64,000 nucleotides of DNA from Williamsia faeni. GTDB taxonomy: Bacteria > Actinomycetota > Actinomycetes > Mycobacteriales > Mycobacteriaceae. Each line of letters starts with the position of its first letter. The first letter of the stretch is position 1. Shown piece after piece: positions 41,458 to 48,794 of this stretch. The stretch spans positions 744,001-808,000 of the forward strand of contig QJJF01000002.1 in assembly GCA_003202005.1 (NCBI GenBank). The letters run 5' to 3'. A model generated the notes under the pieces. The model searched no databases. It saw only the letters and a program-made list of their open reading frames with translations, and had not been told where the DNA came from. The translations under genes and the position numbers were made by a program.

Positions 41458-41844
41458 ATGCCGAACAACCACGAAGACGCGGAACATCGATCAATCATCG
41501 TGATCGATGCAGCAAATGTGGTCGGGTCCAAGCCTGACGGGTGGTGGCGCGATCGCAAAGGTGCGACCGAGCGACTCCGCGACAACCTCGCACACCTTTC
41601 CGAACTTGTCGATGGGGAGAAACCCCACGTCATTCTCGTGGTCGAGGGGCAAGCCCGCGGGATCGAGTCGTCACCGACCGTCGAAGTGGTGAACGCCCCT
41701 GGTTCCGGCGACGATCAGATCGTCGAACTTGTTGCAGCCCAGATAGATCACCCCTGTACGGTCGTCACCGCCGACCGTGAGTTGCAGAATCGTGTGACAG
41801 CACTCGGTGCGCAGGTTCTCGGGCCGCGCAGTGTTCTCGATTGA
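41458..41844 (+). CDS. PIN/NYN-like nuclease fold protein
   Basis: The 128-residue protein has conserved acidic sites in IIVIDAANVVGS, NAPGSGDDQIVEL and VTADRELQNR. The spacing fits a PIN/NYN nuclease fold. Related actinobacterial proteins are often annotated as NTP pyrophosphohydrolase, which I think is a weak label. The start is the ATG at 41458. Substrate unknown. Confidence 0.68.
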   Translation: MPNNHEDAEHRSIIVIDAANVVGSKPDGWWRDRKGATERLRDNLAHLSELVDGEKPHVILVVEGQARGIESSPTVEVVNAPGSGDDQIVELVAAQIDHPCTVVTADRELQNRVTALGAQVLGPRSVLD

Positions 41845-41893
41845 ATGGCCCGCTCACATCGAAGTCGACGAATGAAGCGCTAAATTTGAATGG

Positions 41894-42613
41894 ATGATGT
41901 CCAATGCCATGTCAGCCGGAGAGATCGCTCTCCTCGTCAGCAGGCTGTGCACTGAGCACCACTTGTGGGCCACCGATGCCCACTATCGGGTCCGCTCGCG
42001 TGGCGACGAGAATCTGGTGGTCGACGTCGCAGACGAGTTCATCGTCCGCGTCAATGTGCAAGCCCAGCCCCATCGGTCAGTTGCCGTAGCGACCGAGTTC
42101 AGACTTCTCGAGCGTCTGCGTCCCGAGCTGCACGTGGCGGTACCGAAGTTCCTCGTCATCGACGAACTCTCCGGTGTGGTCATCTACCGAAAGTTGCCGG
42201 GACGGCCGTACCTTCTTGCCCCGCACCATGATCCGATGGTGATGACACGCGATCTCGGCAAGCTCGTCCGCACATTGCACCGCCTGTCCGACGAAGTCGA
42301 TCTCCCCCACGACCACCATCGGATCGAGTATTGGCTCGTCGAGGCGACAGCCACCGCGACCCGGATCGAGCCCAGCCTTCCGGCGGACCAACGTGCTCAC
42401 ATCCGACGGTTCCTCGCCACACCTCCGCCGGCGAATGTCACCTCTAACACTCTGTGCCACAACGACCTCGGCGCCGAGCACCTGCTTATCGACCCGATAT
42501 CAGGAGCCTTGACCGGCATCATCGACTGGACCGATGCCGCACTGACGGACCCGGCCCGGGAGCGTTATTTGGCCAACGCGCACAGAACCTTCCGGCACAC
42601 ATTCATTGGATGA
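41894..42613 (+). CDS. Aminoglycoside/macrolide phosphotransferase-like protein, short C-terminus
   Basis: The 239-residue protein has the phosphotransferase catalytic loop CHNDLGAEHLLIDP and the metal motif GIIDWTDA at the end of the kinase core. The lysine-containing N-lobe is recognisable (VAVATEFRLLERLRPE). Family members usually continue about 50 residues past IDW, but this one stops after 25, so the C-terminus is short or replaced. A second ATG is one codon downstream. Substrate unknown; resistance should not be assumed. Confidence 0.78.
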   Translation: MMSNAMSAGEIALLVSRLCTEHHLWATDAHYRVRSRGDENLVVDVADEFIVRVNVQAQPHRSVAVATEFRLLERLRPELHVAVPKFLVIDELSGVVIYRKLPGRPYLLAPHHDPMVMTRDLGKLVRTLHRLSDEVDLPHDHHRIEYWLVEATATATRIEPSLPADQRAHIRRFLATPPPANVTSNTLCHNDLGAEHLLIDPISGALTGIIDWTDAALTDPARERYLANAHRTFRHTFIG

Positions 42614-42618
42614 ATCCG

Positions 42619-43092
42619 TCAGGCTCCTCGCTCGACAAGTTCTGCGAGCTGGCGGGTAACTGTTCCCCACCCGTCGTGGAAACCCAGGTCGATGTGCCTA
42701 TCTCGATCAGCGCCATCCTTGTGCATGGCGGTGGCGACATACTCGGTGCCCTCTGGATGATCGGCGAACGTGATGACTGCGGTGATGAACGGTTCGCGCG
42801 CCGGACGCCACCCGGCGACCAGGGCGGTGGTGAACACGATGCGTTCGAGGTTGTCGACAGCGAGAAAACAGCCGTTGATTTGCGGACCGAAGTCGCCGCC
42901 GTCCTCACTCATCTCCGTCTCGAACGCGCCACCCGGGCGCAAGTCCATCTGCACGACCTTGCAGGTCGTGGGCGACGGTACCCACCATTGCTCGAACTTC
43001 GCGGGGTCGGCCCAGGCAGACCAGACGACGTCACGCGGTGCCTTGATGATTCGGGACACCGTGAGGTCGAGGTCGGTATCGGTGGTGGTCAT
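42619..43092 (-). CDS. SRPBCC (AHSA1-like) protein 3, ArsR-linked
   Basis: The 157-residue protein has VSRIIKAPRDVVWSAWADPAKFEQWW and FETEMSEDGGDFGPQINGCF, the AHSA1 core. Its start overlaps the end of the ArsR gene by four bases (ATGA type), so the two are translationally coupled. ArsR-SRPBCC pairs are common in actinobacteria. The SRPBCC partner probably senses or carries a small hydrophobic ligand. It ends five bases before the phosphotransferase stop. Confidence 0.88.
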   Translation of the reverse strand: MTTTDTDLDLTVSRIIKAPRDVVWSAWADPAKFEQWWVPSPTTCKVVQMDLRPGGAFETEMSEDGGDFGPQINGCFLAVDNLERIVFTTALVAGWRPAREPFITAVITFADHPEGTEYVATAMHKDGADRDRHIDLGFHDGWGTVTRQLAELVERGA

Positions 43093-43451
43093 GATCCAGT
43101 CTCCTTCTTGTTATCGGACGTGTTGTGGTGGTCGGACGTGACAAATTGTTCGAGCCTGTCGGTGCGGCCTTCCCAGACCGCGCGTTGCTCCGCCAACCAG
43201 CTTTCGGCGACCGCGAACTGCTCTTTCTCGATCGCGCAGGTTCGCACTCGCCCCGCTTTGTTCGTACGAATCCATCCACTCGCTTCGAGCAGACGGATGT
43301 GCTTCATGAACGACGGCAACGCCATGTCGAACGGTTCGGCGAGCTCGCTGATACTCGCCGGCCCCTGGCCCAGTCGGCCCAGCACCGCCCGGCGGGTCGG
43401 GTCGGCCAGGGCTTGGAACACGCTGTTCAATTCCTGTTGATACTGAGCCAT
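43089..43451 (-). CDS. ArsR-family regulator
   Basis: The 120-residue winged-helix protein has FQALADPTRRAVLGRLGQG, ISELAEPFDMALPSFMKHIRLLEASG and NKAGRVRTCAIEKEQF. It has no metal-binding cysteine pair. It is coupled to the SRPBCC gene. AAGTAT and ATACTT half-sites flank its start. I use the ATG at 43451; a TTG five codons upstream is also possible. Confidence 0.9.
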   Translation of the reverse strand: MAQYQQELNSVFQALADPTRRAVLGRLGQGPASISELAEPFDMALPSFMKHIRLLEASGWIRTNKAGRVRTCAIEKEQFAVAESWLAEQRAVWEGRTDRLEQFVTSDHHNTSDNKKETGS

Positions 43452-43457
43452 AAGGAA

Positions 43458-43478
43458 AAGTATCAAATCTCCATACTT
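43458..43478. promoter_or_regulatory. Candidate ArsR operator
   Basis: AAGTAT, nine bases, ATACTT is an inverted repeat a few bases upstream of the arsR start. The spacing fits a winged-helix dimer. It would autoregulate the arsR-SRPBCC operon. Confidence 0.45.
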
Positions 43479-43499
43479 AGCGCAAGGGCTCAGTATTGG

Positions 43500-43850
43500 T
43501 CACCGGCGGGACGGTTCGCCGGTCCCGGTGACCGTGGTCAGAATGAAGACGGAATCTTCGATCGCGGTGACGCTGTGCCGGTGATGAGGCAGCCCACGGA
43601 ACTCCCCTGATTTCAGGACAACATCCTCTTGCGCAGCAACCACCCTGACAGAACCACGAAGGATCAGCAGACTGGCAGCGGGAGGTGAGTTATGTTCCCG
43701 GAGTTCAGAACCCGAGACCATTGCCACGAGGGTCTGCCTCAGTGGCCCGTCGTGCACAAGCATGTCGGCACTTCGTCCATGAGCGTCGTCATGCGCCAGG
43801 GCCAGGTGCTTGTCTGAGAGCACTTCCAGGGTGGAATCGGTGACGTCCAT
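43500..43850 (-). CDS. Cupin-domain protein
   Basis: The 116-residue protein has the cupin core LVAMVSGSELREHNSPPAASLLILRGSVRVV and LPHHRHSVTAIEDSVFILTTV, with the first histidine of motif 1 apparently replaced by Glu/His in REHN. Function unknown. It lies upstream of the ArsR gene on the same strand. Confidence 0.8.
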   Translation of the reverse strand: MDVTDSTLEVLSDKHLALAHDDAHGRSADMLVHDGPLRQTLVAMVSGSELREHNSPPAASLLILRGSVRVVAAQEDVVLKSGEFRGLPHHRHSVTAIEDSVFILTTVTGTGEPSRR

Positions 43851-44056
43851 CCTTGACCCTCTTTCACATCGTGGCGTTGGAGTTCGGGATCCACGCTATC
43901 GGACTGCGACCATCGACGGATGCAATCGGAAGGCCCAAGAATCGCCGACGCAATTCTCGCCTGTCCGGATACTTGCGATACGAGGTGAGCGCTCGGCGAC
44001 GAGAGTAAGTTTCAGTGCAGTCCAGCATCTGCCGTCAATCCATCTGGGGGTCGGAC

Positions 44057-44815
44057 ATGCACCCGACAGTTCGCGCATTCACAAGTCTCGCCGCGACGCT
44101 CGCAACCGTCGGCGCAGTCACGTTCGGAGGCATCGCGGCGCCCGATACCGACCGATCCCTCCCGTTGGTATCACCCGAGGTCCGACCCGCGGCAGTGATC
44201 ACCGGCGAGATACCGCTGACCGTGATTTCGAACCAGTTTCTGTATTGCAGCATCATCTGTCCGTACTTCCTTCAGTTCGCGACCACCGTCCCGATTGCGG
44301 CCGTCCAATCCCCCGGAGTCTTTGTCTCCGCGTACGGCACGACGGGTTCGGTTCCGACCTCATTTGGTGTCGCAGCCCAGTCGGTGACCCATCCCGCATA
44401 TGCGGCGATGACGGGCATCATCGTGAACGACCTGATAAAGGTGCTCCCCCGCGCACAGAACGCGCTCGCTGTCGCTGTCGTCGAGGCAATGAAGACTGCG
44501 GGTGGGCAGGATCTCGACACCGGGCGCACCCGGATTCTCGATGCCCTCAACGCGCCGATCACGCCGAACCCGCCATCTACTGCCATCACCACCACCGACT
44601 CGCAGGTCGCCGCCGTCGAGGGAATCAACGCGGGGTCGGCGGTGGTCTTCCAGGCTCCCGAATGGTTGCTGCTGGGTGCGACCGAAACCGCCGAAGCGGC
44701 CGCCACCGAATTGGCGACCACCGGCGATATCGATTCCGCACGCGCAGTCGGAGAGGCGCATGCCTCCTACTGGGTCAACCTGTCCCAATCGGTGCTCCCA
44801 GGCGCAAGCGGTTGA
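44057..44815 (+). CDS. Exported protein of unknown function
   Basis: The 252-residue protein starts at the ATG at 44057 with GGGGG upstream. A signal-peptide-like segment (FTSLAATLATVGAVTFGGIAA, about residues 8-28) begins it. The body is Ala/Val/Thr-rich and has a Cys pair near LYCSIICPYF. I recognise no domain. It is convergent with the EEP nuclease gene, with four bases between. Possibly a cell-wall protein. Confidence 0.72.
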   Translation: MHPTVRAFTSLAATLATVGAVTFGGIAAPDTDRSLPLVSPEVRPAAVITGEIPLTVISNQFLYCSIICPYFLQFATTVPIAAVQSPGVFVSAYGTTGSVPTSFGVAAQSVTHPAYAAMTGIIVNDLIKVLPRAQNALAVAVVEAMKTAGGQDLDTGRTRILDALNAPITPNPPSTAITTTDSQVAAVEGINAGSAVVFQAPEWLLLGATETAEAAATELATTGDIDSARAVGEAHASYWVNLSQSVLPGASG

Positions 44816-44819
44816 TCTG

Positions 44820-45986
44820 TCACTGACGAAGGGTCAGATCCACAACAACGGGATAGTGGTCGCTGGCCCGGACCGCTCCTTGCGGGAGGACCAACTTCTG
44901 TGGATTCGCGGCCGTGAAGTGGGTCGACGTGTACACGCGATCACTGCCCGACGGTGCCCCTGCGGTGGCTTCGCTCAATCCGGCATCGGCGAATACCTCG
45001 TGCTCCCTGACAAACTCCGGCGAGCCGTCGCGGATGTTGAAGTCGGCACCGAATATCGTTGGCCCCTGCCAGGTTCCGATAGTTGCAACCACCGGTTCGA
45101 TCTGACGTTTCGGTTCGTCGATCCCGTGTTGCGGCGGACTGAAGTGCCCGGACAGCACCCGGACGTGATTGCCGCCGGCCGTATGCACCATCACGTCGGT
45201 TGCCACGCGCGGCTGATACTCCTTCATACCCCCGAACGGCAGCCACGTATGTCCCAGCTTGCCGCTCACCACACCCGCCCAGGCATCAGCGGTCGCCCGG
45301 AACCGCCGAGCGGTGTTGTCGCCGAGTGCATCTCCGATTCGCAGACCTCGGGCAGCGGTGATCGTGGCGCCATTGAAGGTCATCACCCCGGTGCCCTCAC
45401 GCCGGCCGTTGACCTTTTCGATCGCCGGGGTCATCACGGCGCCAGTGGGTTGTAGCCGCTTCACGAGCCGGCGCAATGTGTCGACGAAGTTCGACCGCAC
45501 TGCGCAGTCGTCGAGCTCCTGGAGCAGCACGATGTCGGGCCGCTCCTGCCTGATCGTCTCGGCCAGCAGATCGAGTTTGGCGGGCGTGGCAAAGTACTTC
45601 CCCGGTCCGCCCATGCCGCCGTGCACGTTGAACTCCATCACGCGCAACGTTTCCGTCGCGACCGGAGTAACTGCCGGCACAGAGCCTGCCCCCACTGCCA
45701 CGACTTGCGGGCGCAGCCGGACTCGACCTGCCCGTATCCCGAACACCGCCCCCGTGGTCGCCCCGCCCAACGCTCCCCGGGCCACGCCGAGACCCGTCGT
45801 CGCACCCACCACTGCGCCGACTCCGCAGCCCCCGAAGACGTAGAGGGCGTTGTTGCGCACTTGTTTTCCAACACGGTCGATTACACTCCGAACCTGCGCC
45901 GGTTCGGCCAGCGCGGGCAGGGCCGCACCGATCACCGGCGGATATTCGGCCACCACATGCACGTTCCGGTCGACCGTCAGCGTCAT
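44820..45986 (-). CDS. Membrane-associated endonuclease/exonuclease/phosphatase (EEP) protein
   Basis: The 388-residue protein has glycine-rich hydrophobic segments at about residues 45-80 (FGGCGVGAVVGATTGLGVA; GGATTGAVFG). An EEP domain follows with RVMEFNVHGG, LLQELDD, GADFNIRDG and the C-terminal SDHYPVVVDL. This domain hydrolyses phosphodiesters of DNA, lipids or sugars. The ATG at 45986 lies one base after the stop of the upstream phosphatase gene, so they are coupled. Confidence 0.85.
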   Translation of the reverse strand: MTLTVDRNVHVVAEYPPVIGAALPALAEPAQVRSVIDRVGKQVRNNALYVFGGCGVGAVVGATTGLGVARGALGGATTGAVFGIRAGRVRLRPQVVAVGAGSVPAVTPVATETLRVMEFNVHGGMGGPGKYFATPAKLDLLAETIRQERPDIVLLQELDDCAVRSNFVDTLRRLVKRLQPTGAVMTPAIEKVNGRREGTGVMTFNGATITAARGLRIGDALGDNTARRFRATADAWAGVVSGKLGHTWLPFGGMKEYQPRVATDVMVHTAGGNHVRVLSGHFSPPQHGIDEPKRQIEPVVATIGTWQGPTIFGADFNIRDGSPEFVREHEVFADAGLSEATAGAPSGSDRVYTSTHFTAANPQKLVLPQGAVRASDHYPVVVDLTLRQ

Positions 45987-45987
45987 G

Positions 45988-47949
45988 TCACAAATCCCGC
46001 CAGCCGGCCAGCACGCGGTGGACGGCTTCGGCGCCGTGCAGAGGGTCCGGTGGCGGCGGTAAGACGCTCGGCCACAGCAGGAATGGCGTGCTCTGCGGAC
46101 CGCCCATTCCACCGTGTGAGCCCACCTGCTCTTCGAACGCGGCAACCTCGTCGGTCTCCGGCCAATAGGCACCACCCACCATGATGTCGGCAACGTTGTC
46201 GAATGCGTCAGTCCGGCGGATCTTTTCGAGCGCGTCGGGTCCGAAGTGCAGCAACGGGTCGATGCCCTCGACGGTGCCTGTGGCGACATCCACGGTGCCG
46301 CCGGCACCCAGGACAACCGATCCGCCGGATGACCGGGCGACAAGCAGGAATCCGACGCCGGGATGGGAGCGCAGCCCGTCGAGGAGACCCGGGTGGGCGG
46401 CCTCGATCGTGTCTACATCCGGACGTCCGGGAATCCGGGGAAAGCTGATCAAGCCGAGATTGCCCGAGCCGAGTACCACCGGCAACCCCTCGTCTGGCGT
46501 CGGTGACTCCGAGCTTTTCGGTGAGCGCACGCTTGCCGCCGCATAGTCGGCTCCCTCGGCACCGGTGTGCTTGCCGAGCGACGCGCTGGGTGCTGCTTCC
46601 CCGCACAGGCGCAAGACAAACTGTTGCAGGTCCATTCCGTAGCGCTGCAGGAACGTCGCGCCCTGACTTTGGCCGTGATCCGACAGGATCGCAACGTGAT
46701 ACGGCCGATCGGCCTGCGCGACAACCGCAAGGAGGAGCTGGATCTCTTCGTCGATTTTCGTCAGCACCTTCAATGTCTCGGGGCGGGAAATCCCCGAGTG
46801 ATGCGAGACCTCGTCGTAGCCGATGAGGTCGGCGTAGATGATGCTTCGACCCTGGATGAGGTCGCGGACAACAGCCGCCACAGTGACATCCGTGGCCAGC
46901 ACCGTGGTGAATGCCCGCACCAGTGGATAGCTTCCGCCGCGGTGTACTCGGGGCCGAATGTCGGCGCGACGCTGGTGCCACGCCTGGCGCAACTCCCGGT
47001 TCACCTCGGCCACCATCCGGATCACTGTGCGCAGCGCACTCGAAAGATCAAGGAAATACGACGAATATCCCGAACCACCGCCCAGACGGGCGCCGTGCAT
47101 CCGGCTGACGACGAGGACGTTGTCCTCCGCGCCGCCGGTGAACAGGTTGCCGCGACTGGCACCGTCGACGGCCAAAAGTGCCGTCAGGTCGGCACGTTCG
47201 ATCTCGCGGTCCTCGTTGTCTCGCGGATTGCTGAAGACCGCGACCTTGCCGGTGTTCTTGTCGTACCAGCGAAACGCGGGCACGTTGTGGTTCGACCCGT
47301 GCAAGATGCCGAGCTGGCTCGCCCCGGTCTGACTGCTCCAGTCCGTGTGCCACGGGATCAACGTGTGGCTCTCACGCACCAACGCGGCCAGCCCGGGAGT
47401 GACACCGTCCGCGATCGCACGGCGCAGAACATCGTGGCCCAGACCGTCGATCTGAATACACAGCAATCCGGGGGTATCGGCGACGGGCGCGTGATTGCGC
47501 TTCAGCCGCTGACGGCGCACCTGCATCAATCGATAGGCGGTGTTCGAGCGAGACGCCATCGCCCCGCCGACAAACGACGTGAACAACGACAGGAGCATCG
47601 CCATCAGTACTGCATCCCACGGCTTGTCGACCGACGCCACCGGGACGATGTGCAGTGTCAGCAACATGATCGCGCCGCCGGCAAAGAAGACGAGCAAGAA
47701 AAGCAGCGCCGGCCCGATCCACGACATCAACCGGACGAACAACGGCCACAACACCGCGCTGAGCAGTCCGAAAACCAGCGCCACCAGCAACGCCGACGGC
47801 AGCCGGGACAACGCCGGGATCCCGTAGTCGACTGAATCCAGGGTGATTCCGTCGAATACCGCGTCGAGCACCAGGATCGCCACCGCGGAAGACAGCCACA
47901 ACACTACGAACTCGATGATGAGACCGATCAGCCGAGCTGTAGTGCGCAT
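45988..47949 (-). CDS. Membrane phosphatase/phosphodiesterase with holin-like N-terminus
   Basis: The 653-residue protein starts with four hydrophobic segments (residues 8-110). They include LSRLPSALLVALVFGLLSAVLWP and ALLFLLVFFAGGAIMLL, resembling the phage-holin/DUF4345-like membrane modules. The rest is an alkaline-phosphatase-superfamily domain: LLCIQIDGLGHDVL, SSQTGASQLGILHG and ILSDHGQSQG. The catalytic Thr or Ser would be in QTGAS. It is directly upstream of the EEP gene. The substrate may be an envelope lipid or polymer; this is inference. Confidence 0.82.
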   Translation of the reverse strand: MRTTARLIGLIIEFVVLWLSSAVAILVLDAVFDGITLDSVDYGIPALSRLPSALLVALVFGLLSAVLWPLFVRLMSWIGPALLFLLVFFAGGAIMLLTLHIVPVASVDKPWDAVLMAMLLSLFTSFVGGAMASRSNTAYRLMQVRRQRLKRNHAPVADTPGLLCIQIDGLGHDVLRRAIADGVTPGLAALVRESHTLIPWHTDWSSQTGASQLGILHGSNHNVPAFRWYDKNTGKVAVFSNPRDNEDREIERADLTALLAVDGASRGNLFTGGAEDNVLVVSRMHGARLGGGSGYSSYFLDLSSALRTVIRMVAEVNRELRQAWHQRRADIRPRVHRGGSYPLVRAFTTVLATDVTVAAVVRDLIQGRSIIYADLIGYDEVSHHSGISRPETLKVLTKIDEEIQLLLAVVAQADRPYHVAILSDHGQSQGATFLQRYGMDLQQFVLRLCGEAAPSASLGKHTGAEGADYAAASVRSPKSSESPTPDEGLPVVLGSGNLGLISFPRIPGRPDVDTIEAAHPGLLDGLRSHPGVGFLLVARSSGGSVVLGAGGTVDVATGTVEGIDPLLHFGPDALEKIRRTDAFDNVADIMVGGAYWPETDEVAAFEEQVGSHGGMGGPQSTPFLLWPSVLPPPPDPLHGAEAVHRVLAGWRDL

Positions 47950-47983
47950 AGAGCATCCCTTTCGCCTGATCTCTGGAATCGTA

Positions 47984-48781
47984 GTGTGTGTGGGTACGAC
48001 ATCGGGTGCAGACGACGTGGGTCGTATCGGTCGATCACTGCGCTGGCTCGGCCACGCGAGCACCGTGATCGAGGACCGTGGCACGGTTGTGATGACCGAT
48101 CCGGTACTCACCTCGCGGGTCGCGCATCTGCGACGCAGACGGGGTCCTGTGCCCTCCGGTCCCGCGGTGCTCAATCCGGATGTTGTCCTGCTCTCCCACC
48201 TGCACGCCGACCACACTCATCTACCGTCGCTGCGACAGCTGTCCGAGGACGTACCGGTCGTGGTCCCGGCTGGTGCGCCCGATGCGCTGCCGGCTCTTCG
48301 CGACGTCGGTGACCGTCTGATCGAGGTGCAACCCGGTGACACGGTGTCGATCGGTGAGGTCTCGATCCAGGCGGTACCCGCGGATCACGACGGCCGGCGG
48401 TGGCGACGGGGCCCACGGCGCATTCCGGCGCTGGGATACGTGATCACCGGCGACCAGAGGACATACTTCGCCGGCGACACCGACCTCTATCCGGCACTGG
48501 CCGACTGGGTCACCGACATCGACCTGGCTCTGCTCCCGGTCGGGGGTTGGGGCCCGACTTTGGGTGCGGGACACATGGATCCGGCACGGGCCGTGCGCGC
48601 TGCGGAGATCGTGTCGGCCCGGCGGGTGGTGCCCATCCATTTCGGCACCCTGTGGCCGATCGGTTTGGGCAGAGTCCGGCCCGAAAGGTTCTTCGGACCC
48701 GGCGGCGAGTTCGTACGACTCGCCACCGAGACCGGGCTGCGTGCAACCGAATTGGAGCCCGGCGACTCGCTCCGCTGGTAG
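47984..48781 (+). CDS. Metallo-beta-lactamase fold hydrolase (UlaG/lipid-type)
   Basis: The 265-residue protein has the metal motif SHLHADHTHLPS and a second histidine in VPADHDG. A D-loop in YFAGDTDLYP and the GAGHMDP motif follow. This set fits the RomA/NAPE-PLD or UlaG branch, not drug beta-lactamases. The start is uncertain: GTG at 47984, 47990 or an earlier ATG. It is divergent from the phosphatase gene, with 34 bases between. Confidence 0.85.
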   Translation: MCVGTTSGADDVGRIGRSLRWLGHASTVIEDRGTVVMTDPVLTSRVAHLRRRRGPVPSGPAVLNPDVVLLSHLHADHTHLPSLRQLSEDVPVVVPAGAPDALPALRDVGDRLIEVQPGDTVSIGEVSIQAVPADHDGRRWRRGPRRIPALGYVITGDQRTYFAGDTDLYPALADWVTDIDLALLPVGGWGPTLGAGHMDPARAVRAAEIVSARRVVPIHFGTLWPIGLGRVRPERFFGPGGEFVRLATETGLRATELEPGDSLRW

Positions 48782-48794
48782 AACGTGGTCGCTA

